This document shows positions 35,196 to 44,504 of a DNA stretch of 59,883 nt, one piece after another (within the stretch, counting starts at the first letter, position 1; every line of letters starts with the position of its first letter). The notes under the pieces were generated by a model that did not search any database, had not been told where the DNA came from, and saw only the letters and a list, made by a program, of their open reading frames with translations. Position numbers and translations under genes: made by a program. Source of the stretch: Lachnospiraceae bacterium (GTDB lineage: Bacteria > Bacillota_A > Clostridia > Lachnospirales > Lachnospiraceae). The stretch is taken from positions 1 through 59,883 of the forward strand of contig JAEEXJ010000004.1 of the NCBI GenBank assembly GCA_016291475.1, read 5' to 3'.

Positions 35196-35288
35196 TGACG
35201 AAAATGGGGACATTCCATTTTTGTCATGGGTATGAGTTTCTATAGGTAAGCCATATCCGATGACAAAAATGAAACGTCCCCAATGTCA
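35196..35288. repeat. palindromic repeat element (MITE/REP-like) upstream of the lipoprotein array
   Basis: Two 23-base arms, 35205-35227 and 35260-35282, match as an inverted repeat with two mismatches around a 32-base centre; outer TGAC/GTCA bases extend it. Arms read TGGGGACATTCCATTTTTG and TGGGGACGTTTCATTTTTG, then TCAT. Sequences of this look recur in Lachnospiraceae genomes as I remember them; no transposase is here. Confidence 0.7.
35239..35266 (-). promoter_or_regulatory. possible promoter inside the palindromic element
   Basis: TTGTCA (35261-35266), 16-base spacer, TATAGA (35239-35244) on the minus strand, directed at the lipoprotein array that starts at 35180. Confidence 0.45.
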
Positions 35289-35337
35289 TCTAATTAAATA
35301 GACGGAATTCAGGTGATGCTCGTCATTTCTAAACCGA

Positions 35338-37029
35338 TTATTTTGTTATGGAGTTTTTCGATTCACAGGCCTTGGACTTAAGATCTCTTGCATTGGACAG
35401 TGAACTTTCGGAAAGTGAATCCGAGCCGAGAAGTCTTGCAATCTCAGCAACAGAACCTTCTTCGTCCGTAAGTCTGATATCAGTGGTGGTAGATCCTCCG
35501 TCCGTTTGTTTGACAATGACAAAATGATGATCTGCCATTGCCGCTATCTGCGGAAGATGTGTGATGCAGATTACCTGATGGTGCCTTGATACTCCCGCCA
35601 AAGACTCAGCGACCTTCCATGCGGTGATTCCGCTGATACCGGCATCTATCTCATCAAAGATAAGTGTTCCGGTATCTTCTCTGCCGGCCATGACAGTTTT
35701 TACGGCCAGCATCATTCTGGACAGTTCTCCGCCGGATGAAGCCTCCGCAAGCGGCTTTCTGTCTTCTCCGGGATTAAATGATATATAGAAATCTACCTGA
35801 TCCGTTCCCGAAGGACCGGGCTTAACTTCATCAAGTCTTATTTCCAGATCGACGGTATTAAAATTCAGATCCATCAATCTGTCTGTGAGTTCCTTTTGAA
35901 GAAGAGGTGCATTCTTTCTCCGGATATCCGACGCCTTACGTGCTACATTGAAGTACTCTTCCTCAGCCTTCTTCACATCTTCCTTAAGCTTCGCAAGGTA
36001 CGCATCATAATCCGCATACTTGGCAAGAATTTCTCTCCTGTCATCGGCATATTTAAGAATATCGGGAATGGTTCTGCCGTATTTGCTCTTCAGCTTATTG
36101 ATAAGATCGAGTCTCTCCGTTACACGTGCAAACTCTTCCTCGTCAAATTCCATTGAGGATATATACGAGCCCATGGACATATTAAGATCACCCAAAATGG
36201 ATTCCGCAGATCTTAATTCTTCCTCAAAGTTTTTTACCTCATTGTCATATTCACTTATCTGGGAAAGCTCTCTTAGAGCCATGGACACAAGTGAAAACGC
36301 ATTCTCACCTTCATCAGAACCGATCAATCCATGCGCTCTTACAAGACCTTCGGCAATCTTCCTGAAATTATTTAACTTACCGTATGAAACCTCAAGTTCT
36401 TCATCTTCACCTTCAATAAGGGCAGCATCTTCTATCTCTCCAACTTCAAACTCAGCAAGTGATGCTTCTCTTGATGATGATCCCGTATCGGAAGTTTCCG
36501 CATCCAGCTTTTCCTGAAGATCGGTCATAACATGATATTTCTCTCGGATCTCATTCAAAAGTTCCGGCATCTTATCACCCGAATACAGATCCAGGATACT
36601 CAAAAGTTCGGACTTTTTAAGAAGAGTTTCATAGTCTCTCTGGCCGTGCACATCAATAAAAGCCTGAGCGAGTTTTTTCATCTCCCTTACGGCCACATTG
36701 GATCCGTTGATCTTACATGAACTTCTCGTAGAAGAACATGTTCTTTTGATTATGACACTGCCGTCATCTTCGGGATATATATCAAGTTCTTTCAAAACCT
36801 CCAAAGCCTTGTCCGGAACACGGTCAAATACAAGCTCAACAAGAGCCTGTTCCGTTCCCTTTCTGATCATGGAGGTATCAAATTTCGAACCCATGGCCAT
36901 CATAACCGAGCCCATGAGAAGTGATTTACCCGCACCGGTTTCTCCGGTCAGGATATTGAGCCCCTCCGAGAATTCGATATCCGCATCCTCTATCAGAGCC
37001 AGATTTTGTACATGAAGATTTTTAAGCAT
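35338..37029 (-). CDS. recN: DNA repair protein RecN
   Basis: SMC-like ATPase that acts early in double-strand break repair. 563 residues: Walker A GETGAGKS near residue 30, a central coiled coil (about 150-370), the ABC signature SSGGELSRMML, Walker B TLIFDEIDAGISG and the ICITHLPQIAAMADHH switch region. Last gene of the nusB-xseA-xseB-ispA-dxs-tlyA-nadK-argR-recN series, 54 bases after argR. Confidence 0.97.
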   Translation of the reverse strand: MLKNLHVQNLALIEDADIEFSEGLNILTGETGAGKSLLMGSVMMAMGSKFDTSMIRKGTEQALVELVFDRVPDKALEVLKELDIYPEDDGSVIIKRTCSSTRSSCKINGSNVAVREMKKLAQAFIDVHGQRDYETLLKKSELLSILDLYSGDKMPELLNEIREKYHVMTDLQEKLDAETSDTGSSSREASLAEFEVGEIEDAALIEGEDEELEVSYGKLNNFRKIAEGLVRAHGLIGSDEGENAFSLVSMALRELSQISEYDNEVKNFEEELRSAESILGDLNMSMGSYISSMEFDEEEFARVTERLDLINKLKSKYGRTIPDILKYADDRREILAKYADYDAYLAKLKEDVKKAEEEYFNVARKASDIRRKNAPLLQKELTDRLMDLNFNTVDLEIRLDEVKPGPSGTDQVDFYISFNPGEDRKPLAEASSGGELSRMMLAVKTVMAGREDTGTLIFDEIDAGISGITAWKVAESLAGVSRHHQVICITHLPQIAAMADHHFVIVKQTDGGSTTTDIRLTDEEGSVAEIARLLGSDSLSESSLSNARDLKSKACESKNSITK

Positions 37030-37083
37030 TTGAACTTTTCCGCCTTTTTCCTTCTGAATCAGCGGTAGGAAACCGGTATATGT

Positions 37084-37542
37084 TTATTGTCCGACTATAT
37101 CTTTGATCCTTGCCATAAGACCGTCCACGGATGACGCGTCCCTTACGGCGATCATAATGGTATCATCACCTGCGATACATCCGGTAACTTCTTTCAGATG
37201 CATGGCATCTATGGATGCGGCAACAGCCATTGCCATTCCGGCAACTGTCTTGAGTACGAGAAGACTCTGTGCTTTGTCCATGGTGACGAAGCCGTCTCTT
37301 AAGACTCTGGAGTATTTTTCGTCCATATCCCCTTCGGACATGCGGATCCTCACGTATTTCTGACCGGTAAGATCCGAAGGCATTTTCGACAGAGACAGTT
37401 CACGGATATCTCTGGATACGGTTGCCTGAGTAGCGGGGAATCCGGCCTCTTCAAGAAGCGCACAGAGTTCCTCCTGAGTCGATATGTCACGGCTTTCTAT
37501 GAGGTCTAATATTGCTCTTTGTCTTTCTTCTTTTTTCAGCAT
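37084..37542 (-). CDS. argR: arginine repressor ArgR/AhrC
   Basis: 152 residues. N-terminal winged helix (about 1-70, with TQATVSRDIRELSLSK), C-terminal arginine-binding hexamer domain with VTGCIAGDDTIMIA. Represses arginine synthesis and activates catabolism in response to arginine. Its ATG overlaps the nadK stop as TGATG. Confidence 0.95.
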   Translation of the reverse strand: MLKKEERQRAILDLIESRDISTQEELCALLEEAGFPATQATVSRDIRELSLSKMPSDLTGQKYVRIRMSEGDMDEKYSRVLRDGFVTMDKAQSLLVLKTVAGMAMAVAASIDAMHLKEVTGCIAGDDTIMIAVRDASSVDGLMARIKDIVGQ

Positions 37543-38399
37543 CAGGTATCTCCGAGTTTCTTGTGCAGGGTTTCAAGGAAACTAAGGTTATTAAGTCTGA
37601 TAAAGTCCGTATATTTCTCCGATTTTCTGATCCTTACGGTATCTCCTTTTTGAAGAAGAACTCTTATGCTTCCGTCAAAAGAACACTCCGCGGGTCTGAA
37701 CTCTCCGTCTGTTTCGGGAATCCTTACTTCTATCTTATCCTGTGCGGATAGGATAATGCTCGCCTGGATAAGAGAGTGGGAACAGATGGAAGTCATGATC
37801 ATTACATCCGACGTCGGTATCGCAATGGGGCCGCCTGCTGAAAGGTTATATCCCGAGGATCCCGTGGGGGTAGTGACTATGATTCCGTCACCGAGGTAAT
37901 CTTTCAAAAACTGTCCGTTTACATATACGGGAAGTTTTATAAGATTCATCCCGCCGTATCTGCTGATAACAATATCGTTAAGCGAACGGCTGGTAATAAC
38001 TTCACCGTTTTTCCTGATAACCTCACCTCGAAGCATCATCCTCTTCTCGGTTATATAATCTCCGCTGATAAGCCGGTCGATACTGTCTTCAATCTTGTCA
38101 GGCTCTATCTCGGTCAAGAATCCCAGTCGTCCGAGATTGACTCCTACGATGGGGATCTCAAGTTCTCTTGCTTCCCTGGCAGCCTGAAGAACGGTTCCGT
38201 CACCGCCGAGGACGATTATGCAGTCGTACTCTCCGGGTTTAAGCCCCATGTCGGCATCCTTATCTTCCGTCCTTACAAGATCCGATACTATTACGCTCCA
38301 GGCCACGCCTTTTTTATCAAGAAGATCCGATACTCTCTTGGTGATCACGCCATCCGGATCTTTATGTTTATTTGCATAAATAAGAATTTTTTTCATCAT
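37542..38399 (-). CDS. nadK: NAD kinase
   Basis: Phosphorylates NAD to NADP. 285 residues with the GGDGT motif (VLGGDGTVLQAAR), GRLGFLTE, the LNDIVISR strand and TPTGSSGYNLSAGGP. Overlaps tlyA by 4 bases (ATGA) and argR by 1, so all three are translated together. Confidence 0.96.
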   Translation of the reverse strand: MMKKILIYANKHKDPDGVITKRVSDLLDKKGVAWSVIVSDLVRTEDKDADMGLKPGEYDCIIVLGGDGTVLQAAREARELEIPIVGVNLGRLGFLTEIEPDKIEDSIDRLISGDYITEKRMMLRGEVIRKNGEVITSRSLNDIVISRYGGMNLIKLPVYVNGQFLKDYLGDGIIVTTPTGSSGYNLSAGGPIAIPTSDVMIMTSICSHSLIQASIILSAQDKIEVRIPETDGEFRPAECSFDGSIRVLLQKGDTVRIRKSEKYTDFIRLNNLSFLETLHKKLGDT

Positions 38400-39283
38400 G
38401 TAAGCTCCGTATGAGATTTACCGGCCAATTCTTTTATCTTAGCCTTAAAGCTTTCTTCGGATGCGATCCATGCTCCCTGCTTTCCCGATTCCTCAAAACA
38501 TTCGATGGCTTCTTTTTCTTCCAGCTTTAAGATATCTTCGGGAATGTCATCCTTTTTCTCAAGGCTCATAAGATATTCGATATTGCCTTCGGGTCCCTTA
38601 ATGGGTGAAAAGTCTATTCCGAGTATCTTAAATCCCACGAAATCCGCAAAACTTACGGCTCTTTCTATGACTTCTTCATGAACGGATAATTCTCTTACAA
38701 CACCGTTTTTTCCGACCTTGCCTTTCCCTGCTTCAAACTGAGGTTTGATAAGCGCCACGATCCTTCCGTGATCGGATAGAAGGTTTCTTGCGGGGATAAG
38801 TATCTTATCAAGAGAGATGAAGGAAACATCAACACTTGCAAAATCAATCTTCTCCGGAATATCTCCGGGAGTCAGGAATCTGAAATTGGTCTGCTCCATG
38901 ACAACAACTCTGTCATCATTTCTAAGCTTCCAGTCAAGTTGACCTCTTCCCACATCCACGGAATAGACTCTTACCGCACCGTTTTGAAGCATACAGTCAG
39001 TGAAACCTCCGGTGGAAGAACCTATATCCATGCACACTTTACCGCTCAGATCGATTCCCCAGACCTGCATGGCTTTCTCAAGCTTAAAGCCTCCGCGGCT
39101 GACATATTTAAGTTGTTTGGATCTTACTTCGATATTTAACCCTTCGGGATTAAAGCTTGCTCCGGCTTTATCTTCGCGGTTTCCGTCCACAAAAACTTCT
39201 CCCGCCATGATAAGTGCTTTTGCTTTTTCTCTCGAAGGAGCAAGACCCATATTTACGAGCAAAACATCAAGTCTTTCTTTCAT
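38396..39283 (-). CDS. tlyA: TlyA-family rRNA 2'-O-methyltransferase
   Basis: 295 residues: an S4 RNA-binding domain (about 1-60, RLDVLLVNMGLAPSREKAK) and an FtsJ-like SAM methyltransferase with MDIGSSTGGFTDCML and VDVGRGQL. TlyA relatives methylate 16S and/or 23S rRNA and affect capreomycin sensitivity; older entries call them haemolysins. A C-terminal extension of about 40 residues (KLEEKEAIECFEESGKQG) goes beyond many homologues. Starts 1 base after the dxs stop. Confidence 0.9.
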   Translation of the reverse strand: MKERLDVLLVNMGLAPSREKAKALIMAGEVFVDGNREDKAGASFNPEGLNIEVRSKQLKYVSRGGFKLEKAMQVWGIDLSGKVCMDIGSSTGGFTDCMLQNGAVRVYSVDVGRGQLDWKLRNDDRVVVMEQTNFRFLTPGDIPEKIDFASVDVSFISLDKILIPARNLLSDHGRIVALIKPQFEAGKGKVGKNGVVRELSVHEEVIERAVSFADFVGFKILGIDFSPIKGPEGNIEYLMSLEKKDDIPEDILKLEEKEAIECFEESGKQGAWIASEESFKAKIKELAGKSHTELT

Positions 39284-39284
39284 A

Positions 39285-41153
39285 TCAAAGTCCTATGGAA
39301 AGCTTCTTTTTGATACGGTCTGCGATACTTTCGGGATCCAGTCCTATCTCTTTTCTAAGTTCTTCTACACTTCCCTGATGAATAAATCTGTCGGGAATTC
39401 CCAGACACATTATCTCTTTTTCTATACCCTCATCGGCAAGAAGTCTGAGTACTCCGCTTCCGAATCCTCCACTGACAACATTATCTTCAAGCGTAATTAT
39501 AAGAGAATGATTCTTACAAGCTCCGAGTATCATATTCTTATCGAGAGGCTTTGCAAATCGTGCATTGATTATACTTACGTGGAGCGAAGAGCCGTTCAGG
39601 AGCTCTTTAACCTTAAGCGCGGTCTCCACCATATTTCCGATGGCCATGATACAAATACCGTCTTCTTCGCAGATCCACTCGCTCTTGCCGAGTTCGATGG
39701 GCTGTCTTTTATCCTGAAGTCCGGCATAAGCGGTTCCTCTCGGATATCTCACCGCAATGGGACCGTCATAAGAAACCGCGAATTTAAGCATATCGGAAAG
39801 CTCCCATTTATTCTTGGGAGACATCACCACCATGTTAGGCATCTGTGTAAGGTAAGAAAGATCGAACACTCCCTGATGGGTCTCTCCGTCAGCACCGACA
39901 AGTCCGCCCCTGTCTATCGCAAATACAACCGGCAGATTCTGCAGACAGACATCATGAAGAACCTGATCGTATGCTCTTTGCAAAAACGATGAATAAACCG
40001 CGACAATGGGCTTAAACCCGCCCCTTGCAAGGCCTGCGGCGAAAGTGACCGCATGCTGTTCCGCAATTCCCACATCATAAAATCTTTCGGGGAATTTATT
40101 CCTGAAACGTTTTAAACCGCATCCTTCCGCCATTGCAGCGGTTATGGCTACAACCTTATCGTCTCTTTCTCCGAGCTTGCACATTACGGTTGAAAAGATA
40201 TCGGTCCAGCCCGCAACCGTCCTGTGATTTAAAGGAACTCCGTTTGTTACGTCAAAAGGTTCTGTTCCGTGAAATCTAGCGGGATGCTTGATCGCAGGTT
40301 CAAAGCCGTTACCTTTCTTTGTAATGACATGGATAAGAACGGCTCTCTTAAAACGTTTGGCTTCGGTTATAGCAGTCCTTAAGGCATAGATATTATGTCC
40401 GTCAATCGGTCCCAGATAAACCACGCCCATTTCCTCAAACATCATTCCTGCCGGAACCATGAGGGATTTAAAGCTGTTCTTAGCTCTTCTGATCTTGCCT
40501 ACAACGCTGTCTCCGTAGGGTTTATCTTTGATCTTCTTATATACACTTTCCTTAAGTCCAAGATATCCCGTTGAAGTTCTGATGGAATTGAGATACTTGG
40601 GCACTCCGCCGACATTCTCGGATATGGACATGTTGTTGTCGTTGAGAATGATGATGAAATTCGAATCCAGTCTTCCGGCATTGTTAAGAGCTTCATATGC
40701 CATTCCGCCGGTCAGAGATCCGTCACCTATGACGGAAACAATGGTTTCATCGCTCCCTCTCATATCGCGTGCACATACCATGCCCAGTCCCGCGGAAATA
40801 GAAGTAGAACTGTGTCCGGTATCAAAGCAGTCGCAATCACTTTCGGAAGCCTTGGGGAATCCGCTCATTCCGCCATATTTGCGCAAGCGGTCGAACCCTT
40901 CCTTTCTTCCCGTAAGGATCTTGTGAGTATAGGACTGATGTCCCACATCCCAGATGATCTTATCCTTGGGAAGATCAAGTTCAAGATGAAGAGCCATGGT
41001 AAGTTCAACAACACCAAGATTTGCTCCGAGATGACCGCCGGTCTTACTGACCTTGTCGATCAAAAACTGTCTGATCTCGGATGCTAGTTCACCCATCTTA
41101 TCATAAGGGACATTTTTTATGTCGCCTGTTTTATTTATTGAATCAAGGATCAT
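39285..41153 (-). CDS. dxs: 1-deoxy-D-xylulose-5-phosphate synthase
   Basis: First step of the methylerythritol phosphate isoprenoid route: pyruvate plus glyceraldehyde 3-phosphate. 622 residues; GHLGANLGVVELT, thiamine diphosphate motif GDGSLTGGMAYEAL with NDNNMSISEN, and DRGGLVGADGETHQG in the transketolase middle domain. Two bases after ispA, so isoprenoid precursors and chain elongation are co-expressed. Confidence 0.97.
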   Translation of the reverse strand: MILDSINKTGDIKNVPYDKMGELASEIRQFLIDKVSKTGGHLGANLGVVELTMALHLELDLPKDKIIWDVGHQSYTHKILTGRKEGFDRLRKYGGMSGFPKASESDCDCFDTGHSSTSISAGLGMVCARDMRGSDETIVSVIGDGSLTGGMAYEALNNAGRLDSNFIIILNDNNMSISENVGGVPKYLNSIRTSTGYLGLKESVYKKIKDKPYGDSVVGKIRRAKNSFKSLMVPAGMMFEEMGVVYLGPIDGHNIYALRTAITEAKRFKRAVLIHVITKKGNGFEPAIKHPARFHGTEPFDVTNGVPLNHRTVAGWTDIFSTVMCKLGERDDKVVAITAAMAEGCGLKRFRNKFPERFYDVGIAEQHAVTFAAGLARGGFKPIVAVYSSFLQRAYDQVLHDVCLQNLPVVFAIDRGGLVGADGETHQGVFDLSYLTQMPNMVVMSPKNKWELSDMLKFAVSYDGPIAVRYPRGTAYAGLQDKRQPIELGKSEWICEEDGICIMAIGNMVETALKVKELLNGSSLHVSIINARFAKPLDKNMILGACKNHSLIITLEDNVVSGGFGSGVLRLLADEGIEKEIMCLGIPDRFIHQGSVEELRKEIGLDPESIADRIKKKLSIGL

Positions 41154-41155
41154 TT

Positions 41156-42106
41156 CTAATTTCGTCTTCCAAGGAGTGATAAAAGAAGCTCCTCCATAAA
41201 TTCGTGTTTTCCGGGTAAGCCTTTGAGAAGTTCCAATGCCTCTTCGGTCATTCTCTTCTCATCCTCTTCGGACTGTTCAAGTCCGTGAAGCGTTACGTAG
41301 GTTTTCTTGCCGTCTTTTTCATCGGATCCCACATTCTTACCGAGCGTCTCGGTATCGCCGTATACATCAAGGCAATCGTCCCTGATCTGGAATGCCACAC
41401 CGATGTTATATCCGATCTTTTCAAGTCTTTCTATCTGTCTCTTGCCGGCTCCCGCAAGTGCTCCGCCTATCATGAAGCTTGCCTGTATAAGAGCGGCGGT
41501 CTTATGTTCGTGTATAAAAAGAAGCTGTTCTTCCGTCAGGTCGAGATCCTTCTTCTCAGCCTCTACATCAAGGCACTGTCCTCCTACCATTCCGAATATT
41601 CCCGCCTTTCCGGTAAGAATATTCATTGCTTTCGCACAGGATTGATATCTGGAGGTAATGGTCTCGGGACCGGCCTCATACATGGCACCTTCTTTTTCGA
41701 TAAGATCAAAACTCTTTATAGCGGTTTCATAGGCGTAATTGAGAAGGCCGTCACCCGCTAAGATAGCCATTGCTTCTCCGTACTTTTTCCAGGTAGTGTC
41801 ATGACCTCTGCGGAGAGTATCGTTATCCATGGCAGGAAGATCATCGTGCACGAGAGAATAAGTATGGATCATCTCGATGGCCGCCATAAAAGGCTCTATG
41901 ATCTCATCCTGTCCCCTGAACATGCGATAAGTCTCCTGCATGAGAAGAGGTCTTAAACGCTTTCCTCCTACCGTCACGGAATAATTCATTGCCTCTATGA
42001 CGGATTTCTGAAACTTATCCTCCGGATCCGGAAGATATTTCATAACAATGCTTTCCGCTTTTTCTGTCTGTCGCTTTAATTCGGATACGAATTCTTTTCT
42101 GTCCAC
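41156..42106 (-). CDS. ispA: polyprenyl (geranyl/farnesyl) diphosphate synthase
   Basis: Makes farnesyl diphosphate from IPP and DMAPP. 316 residues; first aspartate motif LVHDDLPAMDND and second QIRDDCLDVYGD. The start codon is GTG at 42106, with GAGGGG 6 bases upstream inside the xseB stop region. The product length is inferred from operon context. Confidence 0.92.
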   Translation of the reverse strand: MDRKEFVSELKRQTEKAESIVMKYLPDPEDKFQKSVIEAMNYSVTVGGKRLRPLLMQETYRMFRGQDEIIEPFMAAIEMIHTYSLVHDDLPAMDNDTLRRGHDTTWKKYGEAMAILAGDGLLNYAYETAIKSFDLIEKEGAMYEAGPETITSRYQSCAKAMNILTGKAGIFGMVGGQCLDVEAEKKDLDLTEEQLLFIHEHKTAALIQASFMIGGALAGAGKRQIERLEKIGYNIGVAFQIRDDCLDVYGDTETLGKNVGSDEKDGKKTYVTLHGLEQSEEDEKRMTEEALELLKGLPGKHEFMEELLLSLLGRRN

Positions 42107-42115
42107 TTTTTCCCC

Positions 42116-42346
42116 TCAGATTTTGTCCAGACTAAGATCTTCATTGAGCTTCAGTACTTCCTTCTCAACCTTATCGATCTGGTCGGAACATTTTTTGATC
42201 AGATCCATACCCTTTTTGTAATTTTCGAATGCTTCTTCAAGAGGAAGATCGTCCGATTGCAGCTTCTCGGTAACTTCTCCGAGAAGTTCGAAATTTTCTT
42301 CAAGGGTGTTTTCTTTTGCAATATCCTTATCAGCTTTTGCTGCCAT
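42116..42346 (-). CDS. xseB: exodeoxyribonuclease VII small subunit
   Basis: 76 residues. Family core TLEENFELLGEVTEKL followed by LPLEEAFENYKKGMDLIKKC. It forms ExoVII with XseA. Starts 1 base after the xseA stop with GGAGGAA. Confidence 0.95.
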   Translation of the reverse strand: MAAKADKDIAKENTLEENFELLGEVTEKLQSDDLPLEEAFENYKKGMDLIKKCSDQIDKVEKEVLKLNEDLSLDKI

Positions 42347-42347
42347 T

Positions 42348-43619
42348 TTATTCCTCCGATAATCTCACCGCAGAGATGGCCGTTGATGTGATCTCTCCGT
42401 CGCATACCCTGATCCTTATCTCATCTCCGGCTTTAACCTGAGAAACGGATCTGATATTATTTCCGCCCGCATCCGAGACATAGGAAAAACCGCTCTTTAA
42501 TCTGGAGACAGGCGATAATCCCTCAAGCTTTCCCACATACAGATCCTTCCTGTAATGAGCCTTCTTAAGGGATCTGTCCATAAAAGCAGGAAGCATATCT
42601 TTAGTCTTATCGAGTCTTGCCTTGTCCGCAGACAGCTTGGAATCCATAAATCCCTTCAAAGAAATGCTTATCTTTTCCAGTTCCTTTTTGCGGCGCTCAA
42701 GTCTGCTCCCGGGCGAGTTGTATTTTACAAGAGCCGAAGCTTCCCTTACTCTGACTCTGCAGTCTTTGATATGGGAATTCATCAGTGAAAACAAGACGTC
42801 CGGCGCCTCATCCAGATATCCCAGGAGATCTCTGACATCCCCCGTAAGAAACAATGCAGCACCTGTGGGTGTCGATTCATGATGATCCGCTATGTCATCG
42901 GTAAGTGAATGGTCCCTGTCATGACCTATCGCCGATACTATCGGTGTTTCGCAGTCAAAAACCGCCTGCGCCACTTCTCTTTCGTTAAATGTCCAGAGAC
43001 TGTCCTTGGAACCTCCGCCTCTGGTAAGAAGTATTACGTCCGGTCCGAATTTATCCATCAGTTTTATGGCACGGACCACTTCCCTGACAGCACCGTCGCC
43101 TTCCATAAGTGCCGGCGCTACGACTATCTGCACATAAGGATTATTCTTGCGGGCATTGGTTACGACATCACTTATGGCCGCTCCCGATAAAGCAGTGATA
43201 AGACCTATGGTCTTCGGAAATCTCGGAATAGGCTTTTTATACATCTCATCAAACATCCCGAGTTCTTCCAGCTCCCGCCTCAGTTCCTCGAGTGCCCTCA
43301 TCCTTGCGCCTTCGCCGCCGTCATCGATTCTCTCAAACACAAAAGAAAGCCCGAACTGCTGGTGGTAATTCAGGCTCCCGTATAAGACGACCTCGGCTCC
43401 TTCGCGGATGATCTGTTTATACTCATAAGTGCATTTGCTTGCAAACATCATGCACTTGATTATTGCTTTATCATCCTTAAGATCAAAATAGATATGACCG
43501 CTTCGGTTCGGACCGTGATAACCGGTTATCTCGCCTTCGATCTCTACTTTGCTCAAAGAGTTGCTCAGTCTGATGGCATTATTCAGATTCTGAACCAGTT
43601 CCGATACTTTAAATGCCAT
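42348..43619 (-). CDS. xseA: exodeoxyribonuclease VII large subunit
   Basis: 423 residues. N-terminal OB fold (about 1-100, SGHIYFDLKDDKAIIKCMMF), catalytic region with GDGAVREVVRAI, LLTRGGGSKDSLWTFNE and AIGHDRDHSLTDDIADHHE, then a coiled coil. Degrades single-stranded DNA with XseB. The start overlaps the nusB stop as TAATG. Confidence 0.96.
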   Translation of the reverse strand: MAFKVSELVQNLNNAIRLSNSLSKVEIEGEITGYHGPNRSGHIYFDLKDDKAIIKCMMFASKCTYEYKQIIREGAEVVLYGSLNYHQQFGLSFVFERIDDGGEGARMRALEELRRELEELGMFDEMYKKPIPRFPKTIGLITALSGAAISDVVTNARKNNPYVQIVVAPALMEGDGAVREVVRAIKLMDKFGPDVILLTRGGGSKDSLWTFNEREVAQAVFDCETPIVSAIGHDRDHSLTDDIADHHESTPTGAALFLTGDVRDLLGYLDEAPDVLFSLMNSHIKDCRVRVREASALVKYNSPGSRLERRKKELEKISISLKGFMDSKLSADKARLDKTKDMLPAFMDRSLKKAHYRKDLYVGKLEGLSPVSRLKSGFSYVSDAGGNNIRSVSQVKAGDEIRIRVCDGEITSTAISAVRLSEE

Positions 43620-44053
43620 TAAGAATTTTCCCTGACTTTGGTAAGGATGGCATTTACAAATGCTCCGGAGGTGTTATCCCCGTATGTCTTGGCTATTTCA
43701 ACGGCTTCGTCCATTGCAACGCCTTCGGGGATGTCATCATCATAGAGCATCTCATATATGCCCAGTCTCAGTGCCGCAAGTTCACACTTACCCATACGGC
43801 TTCTTGTCCAGCCGACGGCACATTTATCTATCGCCTGATCTATCTCTGAAAGTTTATCCTTAACAGCCTTGAATTTTCCGGTGATATATTCGAGATCCTC
43901 GGGAAGATATTCCTCCTCTCCCGCGTACTCTTCGAAGAATTTCACCTGCTCTTCGAGCTCGCTTTCAGGATAAAATTCAATGCGGAACACAAGTCCGAAG
44001 ACCTTGTCCCGCAGCATATGTCTTGTCATGTTTTTTTTATCGGTAATATCCAC
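43619..44053 (-). CDS. nusB: transcription antitermination factor NusB
   Basis: 144 residues, all-helical. The C-terminal signature GVAMDEAVEIAKTYGDNTSGAFVNAIL is visible in part as VEIAKTYGDNTSGAFVN. Works with NusE at boxA of rRNA leaders. The start codon is GTG at 44053, 1 base after the Asp23 stop; the ribosome site GGAG is rather far, so coupling is likely. Confidence 0.93.
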   Translation of the reverse strand: MDITDKKNMTRHMLRDKVFGLVFRIEFYPESELEEQVKFFEEYAGEEEYLPEDLEYITGKFKAVKDKLSEIDQAIDKCAVGWTRSRMGKCELAALRLGIYEMLYDDDIPEGVAMDEAVEIAKTYGDNTSGAFVNAILTKVRENS

Positions 44054-44054
44054 G

Positions 44055-44429
44055 TCAGATCTCTACTCCGCTTACTCTGATATTTACGTCAGTGCAGGTA
44101 AGTCCGGTCATGTTCTCGACGGACTGCTTTACTCTGGACTGAACGGCCTGGCAGGTTGCAGGGATGGGATATCCGAATCTGGTTGAGATGATCATGGATA
44201 TCTTAACATTGGTTCCCGCAATGTCAGCCTTGATAAGTGACTTATTCTTAGCCTTCTCGGCAATGCCTTCAACGCCTTCGATCTCGCTTGCGGCAAGGGC
44301 AGCGATCTCGGCAACTACGGCATCTGCTATAAATACGTGACCGTTATTTTCTGAAGTTCCGATGGAAATACCGGACTTCTCAGTGGTATTCTTGGGTGCT
44401 TTGACCTTCTTTTCTTTAACAGCAGCCAT
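44055..44429 (-). CDS. Asp23/Gls24 family envelope stress protein (YloU/AmaP-type)
   Basis: 124 residues. Asp23 core: VFIADAVVAEIAALAASEIE near residue 33, GVEGIAE and the later VENMTGLTCTDVNIRVSGVEI. The Lys-rich N-terminus (VKEKKVKAPKNTTEK) may touch membrane or nucleic acid. The start at 44429 has AAGGAG at a good distance; a longer in-frame reading to 44453 has none. First gene of the nusB operon, with repeated TTAGGTCT motifs in its leader. Confidence 0.9.
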   Translation of the reverse strand: MAAVKEKKVKAPKNTTEKSGISIGTSENNGHVFIADAVVAEIAALAASEIEGVEGIAEKAKNKSLIKADIAGTNVKISMIISTRFGYPIPATCQAVQSRVKQSVENMTGLTCTDVNIRVSGVEI

Positions 44430-44430
44430 T

Positions 44431-44474
44431 TTAGGTCTCCTTTCGAAAAACAAACCTTAGGTCTGAATAGACCT
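44431..44474 (-). promoter_or_regulatory. repeated TTAGGTCT motifs in the asp23 leader
   Basis: Minus-strand AGACCTAA occurs twice: once next to the ribosome site (44431-44438) and once 26 bases upstream (44457-44464). The complementary TTAAGGTCT precedes both (44469-44477). It can pair with either copy, so one fold leaves the ribosome site free and the other covers it. Confidence 0.4.
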
Positions 44475-44478
44475 TAAT

Positions 44479-44487
44479 ATTTTACCA
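44479..44487 (-). promoter_or_regulatory. extended -10 promoter of the asp23-nusB operon
   Basis: TGG-TAAAAT on the minus strand, 50 bases before the asp23 ATG. The -35 region is a poor match. Confidence 0.4.
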
Positions 44488-44504
44488 TATTTCGGGCTTT
44501 TTTT

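Noticed and set aside
39000..39992. Open reading frame of 330 codons on the plus strand
   Set aside because: Antisense across tlyA and dxs; a shadow of their codon use without a ribosome site.
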